A stretch of 64,000 nt of DNA from Candolleomyces eurysporus (lineage: Eukaryota; Basidiomycota; Agaricomycetes; Agaricales; Psathyrellaceae), in the NCBI GenBank assembly GCA_027579435.1, contig JANBPK010000919.1, forward strand, positions 186,001 through 250,000, written 5' to 3'. Under the pieces are notes generated by a model. The model worked only from the letters and a program-made list of their open reading frames with translations, was not told where the DNA came from and ran no database searches. A program made the position numbers and the translations under genes. The number at the start of each line of letters is the position of its first letter. Within the stretch, counting starts at the first letter, position 1. Shown here in pieces: positions 24,397 to 34,960 of the stretch.

Positions 24397-25806
24397 TCAT
24401 CCAGATGATGCAGAATCGCTTTCTCCATCAGCATTGGCGGTAGAATCAGGTGTCCGAACGGGATCTTGTGGGAGTTCAACCACAAGCTAACCTGAATAGG
24501 GCGCGAAACTCACCAAAGTAGGGCTGGCCTTGTGCCTCGCGGGCGGTGAGGCGCTCTTGGTGGTCGTAGCGAAGCAACTTGTCGAGGAAGTCGATGGCTT
24601 CGTTTGAGATGTATCGCTGGTTTTCGGACGTAATGAAACGAGTCCAGGGCTTTCGGGGGTACCTTCATTGAAAGAATGAGACAGCATCTCCCTTGGATAA
24701 CGGCGCCACCTTAAACCTACCTTCCTAGAAGTTCGTCATATTGGGAGTCCAACCTAATGTTGTACTTCTCGATATATGCGTATAAGTCGTCGGTACCCAG
24801 AACTTTCGTGATCTTGACGAGTTGGTCATAATTGTCGTGTCCGTGGAAGAAGGGTTCTTTTCGGAAAATCTTGTGTTACAAGTTAGGGATGTTCGGTGAC
24901 TGGCGGTGGGGCCACACACCATAGAGGCAAACATGCAGCCGTAGCTCCACATGTCGAGGCTATAATCGTACTCTTGGAAATCCACGAGTAACTCTGGTCC
25001 CTTGAAGTATCGTGAGGCAACACGAACATTGTACTCCGTCTTTGGATGGTAGAACTCAGCCAGCCCCCAATCAATGAGGCGAAGCTAGCATAGGTATTAG
25101 CACCCCGCTGATCTGTGAAGAATATTCCTCACCTTCCTGTGTTCATGGTCAATCATGACGTTATGGGGTTTGACATCGCGGTGCATGATTCCTTTGGAGT
25201 GGCAGAAGTCCAGAGCCTAAGAGTGAGATTAGTGCTGATGACTAGAGTCTCCAAGCAGAGACATGCCTTGAGAAGCTCAAACATGTAGTATCGCACGTCC
25301 ATGTCGGTGAAGCGAGGATATAAAACCTTGAAGTCAAGGTTGTGAACATACTCGGTGATGAGGCTGGGAATCTTGGAGGCGGGATCTCGAACGACATCGA
25401 GCAAAGCTACGATATTGGGACCTCCGGCAAGGTTCTGAAGAATCTTGATTTCACGCTTGATTTTCTTCTTCTTGACTGGCTTGAGGACCTTGATGATGCA
25501 CTTCTCCTCCGACATGATATTGACACCCTCGAAAACCTAAAAGAGGTTAGCAATTGGCGATCGCTGCATGCAAAAAGGTCACTCGCCTCGGAGTACTTTC
25601 CCCTCCCCACTTTTCGAACAATCTCATAATGATCTTGTGATCCCCACTGAACCTGGAGATTGTCTGAAAGAGAAATGTGGTCAGATGGCGGGTGAGAGGA
25701 GAGAGAAAGAGAGAGCGTGCTCACCGTACTCGTGCCATGATGGGCCTAGTCGTCCATTGACATCAGCATAGACACGGGCCACTGATTTTGCGGGTGACCG
25801 TCCCAT
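24397..25806 (-). CDS. CKA1: Casein kinase 2 catalytic (alpha) subunit
   Basis: This Ser/Thr kinase acts in the nucleus and cytoplasm as the CK2 holoenzyme. The start [18 protein letters not shown] gives the typical N-terminus, followed by [18 protein letters not shown]. The Gly-rich loop (VGRGKYSE), catalytic Lys region ([19 protein letters not shown], a typical CK2 basic cluster), [10 protein letters not shown], the DWG variant of DFG ([14 protein letters not shown]) and [12 protein letters not shown] are all present. The C-terminus was resolved by taking the acceptor before ATCCCGTTCGG, which gives [11 protein letters not shown] and a short acidic tail ending SASSG. The gene is divergent from the SET gene, 224 bp apart. 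Confidence 0.93.
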
Positions 25807-26030
25807 AGGAATCTTCTAACCCGAGCAGGGAGTCGAAGCGGTGAACGGTGAGTTAATGTTTGCGCGGCAACCCGCCTTGGACGACCTTGAGATTGATGGA
25901 TGTGGCGAGCTCCCACGATCATCAGATCTTCCCACACTCCCCTTGGTTATGTTCCGAGTTCGTGCTTGCTATTCACATTCGCCTTCCTACATAAGGTCCT
26001 AAGCTCAAAATATTTCCTTCCTGACCGCAC
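25807..26030. promoter_or_regulatory. Shared intergenic promoter, CK2 alpha / SET gene
   Basis: This 224-bp region separates two divergent start codons. No specific binding site is recognised. Confidence 0.35.
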
Positions 26031-26632
26031 ATGGCCACGCCAAAGATCTCCAATTGGCCTACCCATTTGCAGTACAGCGGGCGACCTATTTACCATTCAT
26101 CAGTGACGAGAGAAGTCAGACAGGCCATACAATCTAATCCAAATCCCTCGGATGCCAGTCGCTCACAGAGTCGAACCCCGTGCAGAGTTATGATTCGCAA
26201 AATCACGGATACAAACCATCCAGCCTGTGGCCAATGTGGACTGTTTGCAGCGCAAAAAATTGCCCCAAATTCATTCATTCTGGACTACATAGGTGGTTTC
26301 TCGAATGAAAATAATAGACCGAGTGTTGCCTTACCAAACAATTCATAGGGGAGGTCCATTGCGACGATCGACCCGAGTCTGACTATGATTTATCCCTGCA
26401 TCGTTTCGAGGACGGTGTCAGCGTCGGCGTTGATGCTTCTCAGGTTGGAAACGAGGCCAGATTCACCAATGACTTCAGAGGGGTACGGAAAAAACCGAAT
26501 GCAGAATTTGGGGACTATCGGACGCCTTCCGGAGAGCTGCGAATGTGCATAAAGAGCCGGGAAGAGATAAGAAAGGGCGAGGAGATTCTAGTATCCTATG
26601 GAAAGTCGTGGTGGCTCAGCCGAACGTCATAG
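26031..26632 (+). CDS. SET-domain protein, putative lysine methyltransferase
   Basis: Two exons are joined through a 57-nt intron (GTGGTTTC...TTCATAG). The protein is about 180 residues and consists almost only of a SET domain. Visible features are GLFAAQKIAPNSFILDYIGEVH at the N-terminal side, ARFTNDFRG (equivalent of the RFxNH region) and EEILVSYGKSWW (the GEExxxxYG pseudoknot motif). No pre-SET or post-SET Cys cluster is seen; the protein ends soon after YGKSWW. The substrate is unknown. Mdj1 starts only 71 bp downstream on the same strand. Confidence 0.8.
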
Positions 26633-26703
26633 TCTGTAGAGTCAAACAGATACAAATAATCCAAATTTTGGTCACCGACGACTCTGACGCGGAAGTCGCC
26701 CCG

Positions 26704-28474
26704 ATGCCTCCACGTATGCTGGCCCAAAAGTTTTCGTCTTTTGTCGCATTTTATTCGTGTTCTAGACAACTATCTACAAGGTCACTGTGCACCCTCCGGC
26801 CTTGTCAGCCCCAGCGCAAGGACCGATCCAAGTCGTCCGTACCATGTTGGGGTAGTCACGGAACCAAGGTATGGCTCCGTCTGCTCTCCGAGTCTCCTCA
26901 GCTGACTTGACGCGTCTCTTTTAGCGCTGCTTTCACTCTACCAACCCAGCTTTAGCGTCCAAAAACCCATATGACACCTTGGGCGTGAAGAAGGACGCTT
27001 CAGCAGCCGATATAAAGAAGGCATACTTTTCTGTAAGACATACCATTTCCAAACGCTTTCACTTGAGTACTGACTCTCGAAAGCTTGCCAGAAAATTCCA
27101 TCCAGATACAAATCCAGACNAAAAACGCTCGCGAGAAGTTTGTGGAGATCCAAGAGGCTTACGATGTGCGTCTTCACATTTGCTCTCGACATACCACATC
27201 CTAACATTCCCATAGACGTTGAAAGACGACAAGAAGAGGGAAGCATATGATAGATATGGGGCTGCATCCCAGCAACAAGGCTTCGACCCCAACTTCGCGA
27301 ACGCAGGATTTGGAGGATTTGGCGGCTTCGGAGGTGCAGGCGGCGGCCGTTTCAGAGGAGGCTTCAGTGGATTCCAAGACTTCAGTGAAGTATTTGGAAG
27401 TGGAGGAGGAAGACGGTCTGCTCAAGGCGATCTCTTCGAGCAACTGTTCGGTGCATATGCTGGCGGCCGCGGTCCAAAAGCGTCTGCCAATATGCGGGGG
27501 TCTGACATTGAAACGAATGTCGGGGTCACCTTCCTTGAAGCGTGCAAGGGCACCACGAAAACAGTCAATGTCCAACCAGTCGCCAATTGCGGGACTTGTT
27601 CTGGCTCTGGTTTGAAGGAAGGCGAGAAGCGATCGACTTGCCCTTCATGTGGGGGTTCTGGTGAACGAACCTACGTGATAAACAGCGGCTTCCAGATGTC
27701 CAGCACTTGCGATACCTGCGACGGGCAAGGAACCACGATTCCACGCAATGCGCAATGTGGTACTTGCGGGGGTGCTGGAAAAGTGCGTGTCAAGAAGACG
27801 ATTCAAGTGACCATTCCTGCTGGTGCGTTCTTCCGTGCTCCTTATTCAAACACCATGATCTAACGTCTGTACAGGTATCGAGGATGGCATGACAGTCCGT
27901 GTACCGAACGCTGGAGACGCGCCGATATCTGGTTCAGGGCCCTTCGGCGACTTGCTGGTTAGAATCAACGTGTCCAGGTCTAACACCTTCCAGCGCCAAG
28001 GCAGTAACTTATATTACAACGCACAAATTCCCTTCTATACCGCTTTGCTTGGTGGTCGGGTGCGAGTACCTACTCTTGACGGCAATGTTGATGTCCGCAT
28101 ACCGGGTGGGACTCAGCCAGGGGAAGAGATGGTACTTAGAGGTCGCGGCATTTCTGCCCTCTATGGCTCTGGTTCAGGAGATCTGTTTGTGAGATTTGGT
28201 GTGCAAGTACCAAGGTAATGTTCTCGTCCCTCTCTCTACTCCCATAGACTGACTGTGCTTCAGGTCTCTGACGCGACGTCAACGGGAACTGATTCAGCAA
28301 TATGCCGATGAAACTGAAGGAAAAGCATCTGAGGCCTCATCAACGTCAGCGAAGAAGACCGAGGATGGCTCAGCGTCCAAACCATCTGGTGAGGCTCCCT
28401 TCCATAAGTCCCCGACCGCCGACAACTGGCTGTCCCGTGGTATGCAAAAATTACGGGACATATTCCGCCCATAA
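26704..28474 (+). CDS. MDJ1: Mitochondrial DnaJ (Hsp40) co-chaperone Mdj1
   Basis: This type I J-protein works with mitochondrial Hsp70 in the matrix. The N-terminus is basic and Ser-rich and carries RCFHSTNP, a plausible presequence cleavage region. The J domain begins NPYDTLGVKKDASAADIKKAYF and contains the HPD motif (FHPDTNPD). A Gly/Phe-rich region follows, then four CxxCxGxG zinc motifs (CGTCSGSG, CPSCGGSG, CDTCDGQG, CGTCGGAG) and the C-terminal substrate-binding domain. The N at 27120 breaks the frame as printed; deleting it gives DKNAREKFVEIQEAYD. The stop chosen is TAA at 28472-28474 (ending DIFRP). A GTATGC donor just upstream could instead splice to an exon ending at 28609. Confidence 0.9.
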
Positions 28475-28609
28475 TGTTCACGGGCATGTTATTTTACATG
28501 CGGCTTGCAATAAATGCTGACATTCCCCACAGATACTCCCTCCACACCTCCTGCGAGCGAACCAGAGGCTGAAGAGAAAAAGCCCCTTGGCGAGAAGGAC
28601 TCACAATAG

Positions 28610-29253
28610 GGCTACCTTCGCGACAAGGACCAGGGCCAATGAATAGATCCCAAGACCACAGGAATATACGCTGCTCTTGGGCTTAGACCTGGATAGACCG
28701 CCCATAGACTGTACTGGTTGAATCTCCAGCATAATATTGCCAGAACATCACGATCAATTAATACATCCCTACTCAGTGAGGCCAGCTATAATATACTTGA
28801 GTATCTTTTAATACATGTCTTCACATTTCGATTATTGCTTGCTCAATCGATTGTAGTTGAGATGCAAAGTGGACACCGGCCCGTTCGTGGTTGTCAGACT
28901 AATGTGCACGTTTAGATCAAACGGCCTTTTCTGTATCTTTCGGTTGCTTCGAACAGGGTCCCTCCATTCCTATCTTAATTGTACGTGAACTATGTGCGGA
29001 GCTATTTCATTTCGGAAATGGGGCTCGCTGATATATTAGATTACCTTCAACGACCACAGATGGTCCAGGATCTTTTTATCCGAAACTTTTGTCACGTTGG
29101 AGATTGGGGCACCTGTTCGCAACAATCAGACTCGAGGCTTGAGGAGTCGCATATAAACAGGCCTGCACCCTTCATGGCAAATGACCGGTGAACTTTGCCC
29201 CCTTCTTGGGGATCCTACCCTGTTCTCTATCGCAATTCGCTTCCCGACACGGC
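28610..29253. other. Intergenic stretch, nothing assigned
   Basis: About 640 bp lie between Mdj1 and the MFS gene. Only short ORFs are present, and no RNA gene was recognised. Confidence 0.5.
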
Positions 29254-31836
29254 ATGGGAACTGAGAAAGAAGATTCTACCCAGCCTTCAGAGGTCCAAGA
29301 TCGAACTTCATTAACAAATGGAACACCACCCCTCTCGACTTTTCGTCTCCTTTTCGCGCATATTGGGTACGCTAATCGTCGCCTAGCCTTCCCATCACGA
29401 AGCCAACGTTTTGCAGAGCTGCTTTGACTTTGTTTCTCGCTACGACAGATGCGGTGCGCTTCTTCTGTTCATGCGCTGTGAAACATGCGAAGTCCCATTG
29501 ACATTCCTTCAGACCATCGTTTCTACAGCCTTGCCAACAATAGCAAGTGACCTGCAGGCTTCGAAGATGCAGTACACATGGGTGGGTGTGTCATACATGC
29601 TCACCCAAACTGCCCTGCAACCTTTGTATGGGAGAATATCAGACCTCGTGGGCCGGAAGGTACGGTACATACATCACTTCCTTCATCGCAATATATTACT
29701 TACCCGGATGGTGTGAACTACAGACTGTTTTGCATACGAGCATCGCAATCTTTGCCGTAGGGTCCGCACTTTGTGGGGCAGCACGAGTACGCACAAATCT
29801 CTCTTCGTGCTTCCCTTCACCGCACTGAATCCGATTTCCGCAGTCAGCGCAATGGCTGATCGCCGCTAGAGCTCTAGGTAAGTCAAAGCTCGTTTTCAAT
29901 ATATCTGCCATGTACAGCACTGAAATAGAACTTGCATCACACAGCTGGTATTGGTGGTGGAGGTATCGTCAGTGCCGTTTGGGTTATCACTTCCGAGATT
30001 GTGGAGGTACAGCATCGCGCCAAGTGGTCACAAGCGCTGAGCATCACCTGGAGTTGTTCGGCCGTTGCAGGACCCCTATTGGGTGGTCTCTTCAGCAGTT
30101 CGTTGTTCCTCTCTCTATGCGTTTCCTGGACAAAACTTTTTAAAACCATATTTTTTGGTAGGCCATCAAGGAGGGGGGTTTCTCAGTTGGCGATGGGGCT
30201 GTGGGTTACCATTTGCCATGAGGCTTCTTCTGTTCGATATATGCCGTTACTGATTATTANTTTTTTTCATTCAGTTTATATCAACCTTCCTATCTGTGCT
30301 GTTGCGGTCACAATTATCACACTGTCACTTAGAGGTGTGGTTTTGGCCCGGGATCCCGAAGCATCTCTTCGTAGATTTCTGACACGGTTCGATTTTGGGG
30401 GTTTGTGAGTGAAGTAAAATCCATCTTGGGATGGACTTGTGACGAACTTGATTCAAACAGAATTATTTTCGTCGGAGCAAGCAGTAGCATTCTGCTGGGA
30501 TTCGGCCTTGCTTCGGACGCAGGATGTAGGATATTTCTTTTCGCTATGTTTCAGCTAATTCATACCTCGTGGGTAGGGTCCGCTCCATCGACTCTCGTTG
30601 GAATAACGCTGGGCGTGGTATTATTCGTCGTGGCCGGGATTTATGAGTGTTATACCAAGCGGGATGCTCTGTTCCCGCCTTCCATGTTTAAAAACGTTAC
30701 AGCTGGTGAGTGCAACCTCAATGTCCGCAGTCTGTCGCTTCATGTGTGTAATGTTTACTGCACAGTGATGATTCTCGTTATCAGCTTCCTTCACAATTTT
30801 GCATTTAATGCCGGGACATTCTATCTTGCACTCTACTATCAGGTATTTATCTAGCTACTCGCTTTTANTTTTTTGCTCAATCAAGATTTCTAAGGCAGCA
30901 AATGGATCGACTCCACTTGAGGCGGGGATGAAAATGTTGCCGTACTCACTTGGCTCATCTTTGGCGTCAATGCCTGCAGCATGGTTCATAAATGTATGGC
31001 AACAACGAAAACACAACACCAGCGGTCAAAATTTCGTCATTGCGCTGGGCTTGTTTGTTTCGACAATTGGGTTCGGTAAGCTCCAAACCACCCTCTGGAT
31101 CTATCTCTTGTTGACCGTCCGGCTACATAACCTTTCAGGCCTGATGACACTCTTGCATGAGCGCTCTTCGCTGGCCGCGCAAGTTATAATCCCCTTAATC
31201 GCTGGAATCGGCATTGGAATGCTGTTTCATTCGCCGTATCAGGTCTTCACAAAGGCTGTTAAACCCTCTGAGCTCGCCACCGGAACAAGCGCCTTTTTCC
31301 TGGTTCGCTTCACCGGAGCTACCGTTGGTCTTGTGAGCTCTCACCATCCTTATCAACTGCTGCGGCTACTGAGTTCCGGTTTGAATGGACCAGGCGGCCG
31401 CTGGCGCCATCTTTTCAGCGAGATCAAGCCCAAGGTTACCTCCTGGCTTGCCATTGAATGGCTCGAGCCAGTCAATAGACTACAGTGCTCTCATCAACTT
31501 GGAGCCTGAATCTTTTAAGTTAGAGGTGCTGAAGATTGTTGCTTCTTCCATTCGAGTGAGTCGCTGCCATTTCAAGTCCTGATTAGCATCTGACACCCGC
31601 TCCCTGCAGACGATATGGATTGTGTGCGCGCCTGTACTGGGGATCTCCTTCCTGGTATGTGGCATTCAGAAAATCGCACTCCTTTTGCTTATCATTCTCA
31701 TCTCCGATTTAAGATGTCGTTTGTGCTCAAAACCATGGAGGTGGAAACTATACAGGTAACTGAAACAGCAGCTTCTTCGAGTATAACTTCTCGGGAAGAT
31801 ACTGAAAAAGTGGAGACGCTGGAGGCTAAGCGCTAA
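29254..31836 (+). CDS. MFS multidrug/proton antiporter of the DHA2 (14-TM) type
   Basis: This is a plasma-membrane major facilitator transporter. The order of blocks is the DHA2 pattern: LTFLQTIVSTALPTIASDL, WVGVSYMLTQTALQPLYGRISDLVGRK, QSAQWLIAARALAGIGGGGI (motif built by splicing), EIVEVQHRAKW, AGPLLGGLFS, then GGGFLSWRWGFYINLPICAVA. Later exons include LGFGLASDAG, SGQNFVIALGLFVSTIG and the last membrane segment TIWIVCAPVLGISFL. The C-terminal tail is acidic (ETIQVTETAASSS...). There are many introns; the N at 30260 and the N at 30868 both fall in poly-T tracts of introns. Substrate unknown. The protein ends LEAKR. Confidence 0.85.
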
Positions 31837-32459
31837 GCTCTTGCCTTCAAGATTCAAGATTTGTCTATTGACAATGGGTTTCATCTCATGATCAATCACA
31901 AGCTGTAACACATGTAACGCACTCATGCGTGCGATAGACGTTTGAAGTTTGACAGTGTCGTTGACAGGAATTTAAAGTCTGAAAAAATCACGATGCGCCG
32001 GTGTTAGAGACAGGGCTTCAAATTGTTGTCATATCAAATAATATCAAATAAAATGCCCATATCGCCTCCAGTGTCGGACATGCGTGTGGGGTTCGATAAA
32101 GCCTTTGATGATTCTAGACACTGGTCAATCCATGGCACGACTGCACAACTGAAGTTTAGGTTTGGACTGTGTAACCCTACTATCGAGCACTCCTGCCCCG
32201 CCTCGAAGCTGCCTAGTACCTACAACTGAATGAACTGAATCGCGGATCCAGCACAGCACTGACGGATCCTGGTATGAGCTCATTGTGGATCCGAGTCCAC
32301 TATCGAGTAACGAGCGAAGCGATGACATATGCCGAGGGCCTATGCCTTATCGGTGCTGGAATGACGCGTGATATGTAGCGCTTGGCTAGTTAAGGCTGGG
32401 AATTTATGGTCTTGTGCATCTTATTCTGCTCTCCCATCCTCACAAGTTTTGTTTAAGAA
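31837..32459. other. Intergenic stretch, nothing assigned
   Basis: About 620 bp. Three GGATCC sites occur within about 60 bp near 32243-32300, with no other clear structure. It presumably holds the MFS 3' UTR and the choline kinase promoter. Confidence 0.5.
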
Positions 32460-34054
32460 ATGGCTCCAGTTGCTTCACCTGTGATATCACCCTCTATGGC
32501 GACTGCACACCCCGTTGCACGACGTCTCTCCTCCTCTTCGGGGAGAAGCTTAACAGATATCCTTATCGGAACCCAGGCATCCGCCTCCTCGTCCTCCCTC
32601 AAGCTCGCAGATGGCCCTGTTGAACCAGTCAAGGCAGAAGGCCTTAAGCATGTGCGAAGCAGGCTAGAAGCGAGGTGAGTAACTTCAAATTAGCTATTCT
32701 TCGCTGATGCAGTCGTTCGGCGGCAGCATCGGAGAACTGCAGTCTTCATGACTCTCCAGTCAATCCTCCACGGTCTGGTCCATGAAATAGCTGTTGAACT
32801 TCAAAAATCTAACGTACCGTCAACTGTTTTTTGCAGACGTTACAAGACTCCAGAATTTGCTGCCCAGCTTTTAAAAATCCTATCGACTCTCCAGATTCCA
32901 TCGTGGACCGACACGCGAATTAAGCCAGAAGACATTGTCGTACGACGTGTTTCTGGTGCACTCACGAACGCCGTCTTCTTTGTCTCGTACAAGAATTCTA
33001 GCAAGGTGTCCACTGTGTTGCTTCGGATCTATGGCCCTTCATCCGGGTCTCTCATCTCTCGTCCGAGAGAACTCCACATCCTTCACAAGCTTTCATCTGT
33101 GTACCGTATCGGTCCCAGAGTTTTCGGAACCTTCGAAAATGGACGCTTGGAAGAGTACTTCGACTCGACGACCCTCACTGCAGAGGACATCCGGGACCCC
33201 CTTATCAGCCGCTGGATTGGTGCCAGGATGGCCGAGTTCCATTCTGTCGATATGGAAGTGGTCAGTCCACCGTCCGACATACCGGAAACAGGTATTTGGA
33301 AACCGAGCGTAAAGACTTGCGTCTCTTCGTGGCTGCCTTATGCACATGAGGTCCTCTCCCTCCCTTCCGTTCGACGAGAAGTCGCTCTGGACCTAGACAT
33401 TACTAGGTTTGAGAAGGAGTGGAACATTTACCTCAAATGGCTGTCCAAAGTCGAAGACAAGCGGTCCGGGAGTGCCATGGTATTCGGCCATAATGACGCA
33501 CAGTACGGAAACCTCCTGCGATTGACCAACGCTCTTGAAGCGGACGAGCACCGTCAAGTACGCTTTCCCTATCGCTGTTCTTTCTTTCTTTTATTGCGTG
33601 TATCTGACCACTATACCAGATCATCGTCGTGGACTTTGAGTACGCCAGTCCTAACCCAGCTGCCTATGACATTGGCAACCACTTCCACGAATGGTGTGCA
33701 AACTATCACGGTAACACCCCGCACCTCCTCGACCAATCCCGCTATCCAACCTTCACTCAACGGCGCAACTTCTATACGTCGTACATCAAACACTCCAACC
33801 ATCTTGGCAAAGGCGCAGAAGACCCCGTCTTCGACCCTTCTGACCTGGACCAGATCGTGGCCGCACTCGACTATCAAGTCCGGGTGTGGAGTCCTGCCTC
33901 CCATGCTATGTGGGCGATCTGGGGGATCGTGCAAGCGCGAGATGACTTGGAGAACAGCGTTGCCGAACCGGAATTCGACTATGTCGGGTATGCGACGGGA
34001 CGAATGGAGGCTTTCCGCAGGGAAATTCTGGATTTGGGTGTCATTCAGCGGTAG
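32460..34054 (+). CDS. Choline/ethanolamine kinase
   Basis: This enzyme phosphorylates choline or ethanolamine at the first step of the Kennedy pathway. The N-terminus is Ser/Ala-rich (about 70 residues). An intron of about 160 nt follows; one joint gives RLEARRYKTPEFAAQLL. Catalytic signatures are FGHNDAQYGNLL (the HNDxxxGN Brenner-type motif) and, after an intron, IIVVDFEYASPNPAAYDIGNHF (the choline kinase motif). The ATP-binding region VVRRVSGALTNAVFFV is also visible. The C-terminus ends LDLGVIQR. Choline and ethanolamine kinases cannot be separated by eye. Confidence 0.9.
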
Positions 34055-34960
34055 TAGACGCCACACTGCACTACACACACCCTTAATAGTTACGCTGTCA
34101 TGTTTCCACCCCTTTTCCCCTGTCGTTTATATGCCAATCTTCCCCCTTTCAATTTTTTATTTGGTATATATACCTACATGTCACTCGGCTATTTTCATCT
34201 GAACTTATTTGATGACTCACGGTTGTTTTTGCTCAAAGAGGTTTCAAACGGACACCATGAGGGGATAAAGAGATGGAATAAGGTATCGTAACACAGGGGA
34301 TTTTATACACAAGAGGGGATGAACTTTATAAGGGGGGAACAGTCGTCAGATATATCGTCTCGAGGGGGTCGTAAAGCCTGCTAGGCAAGTTTAGTATGTA
34401 AGTCGTGCTGCTGTTGATGATATATACAGAAGAACTGAATGTTTTCGAATGAGTGGGATGGGCAAGACTGAGCAAAACAAAAAAGAGAAAAACGGGAGGA
34501 TAAGTAAGAATAGAAAGGTGGATATTTGGTGGTTATAAGGCGTTTGAGTGTAGAATTGTAAGAATGGGTAAAGCGACGCAGAATAGAAACGGAAAGATAA
34601 CATCCAAAGGCAATCCTTGTATCCGACAACCAAAGCATGAAAGCGACATATTGAATGAAGAAAAGGAAGCTATAGCACAGCGAAGCAAAAAGACGGCAGA
34701 AGATAGCAAAAGGATAAATCATAGTGAAGGAAAAAGATGAAGAGACAATGGATTGTCCGACTGAGCGGCAACAATGAAGAAGTGGTGAAGATGAAGGCCG
34801 ATTTTGGTGAATAGTGTTGACGACGATGGAGTGAAAAAGATTCCAGCTGTAAAACCCAAAGGTCGCTGGCGATGGTGGATATGACTGCTTGCGTCGATAT
34901 GTTGACATGATATAAAAAACCCGATGCTGAATAAATGATTTAATAACTTGATTATTCTGT
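34055..34960. other. Convergent 3' region with pyrimidine-rich minus strand
   Basis: These 900 bp separate the stops of choline kinase and the CCCH gene. The minus strand is T/C-rich and contains a 175-codon ORF (34381-34908), which reads as low-complexity Ser/Phe/Tyr/His sequence and most likely is 3' UTR of the CCCH gene. An ATTTA pentamer lies just after that gene's stop. Confidence 0.5.

Noticed and set aside
26160..26200. GAGTCGAACCCCG, like a tRNA 3' half
   Set aside because: It is part of the SET gene coding sequence and does not fold as a tRNA.
32240..32300. Three GGATCC sites close together
   Set aside because: Flanking bases differ and there is no longer repeat, so it is probably chance.
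34381..34908. 175-codon minus-strand ORF
   Set aside because: Low-complexity Ser/Phe/Tyr/His content, no domain, and placed just after the stop of the CCCH gene. It is more likely its 3' UTR.
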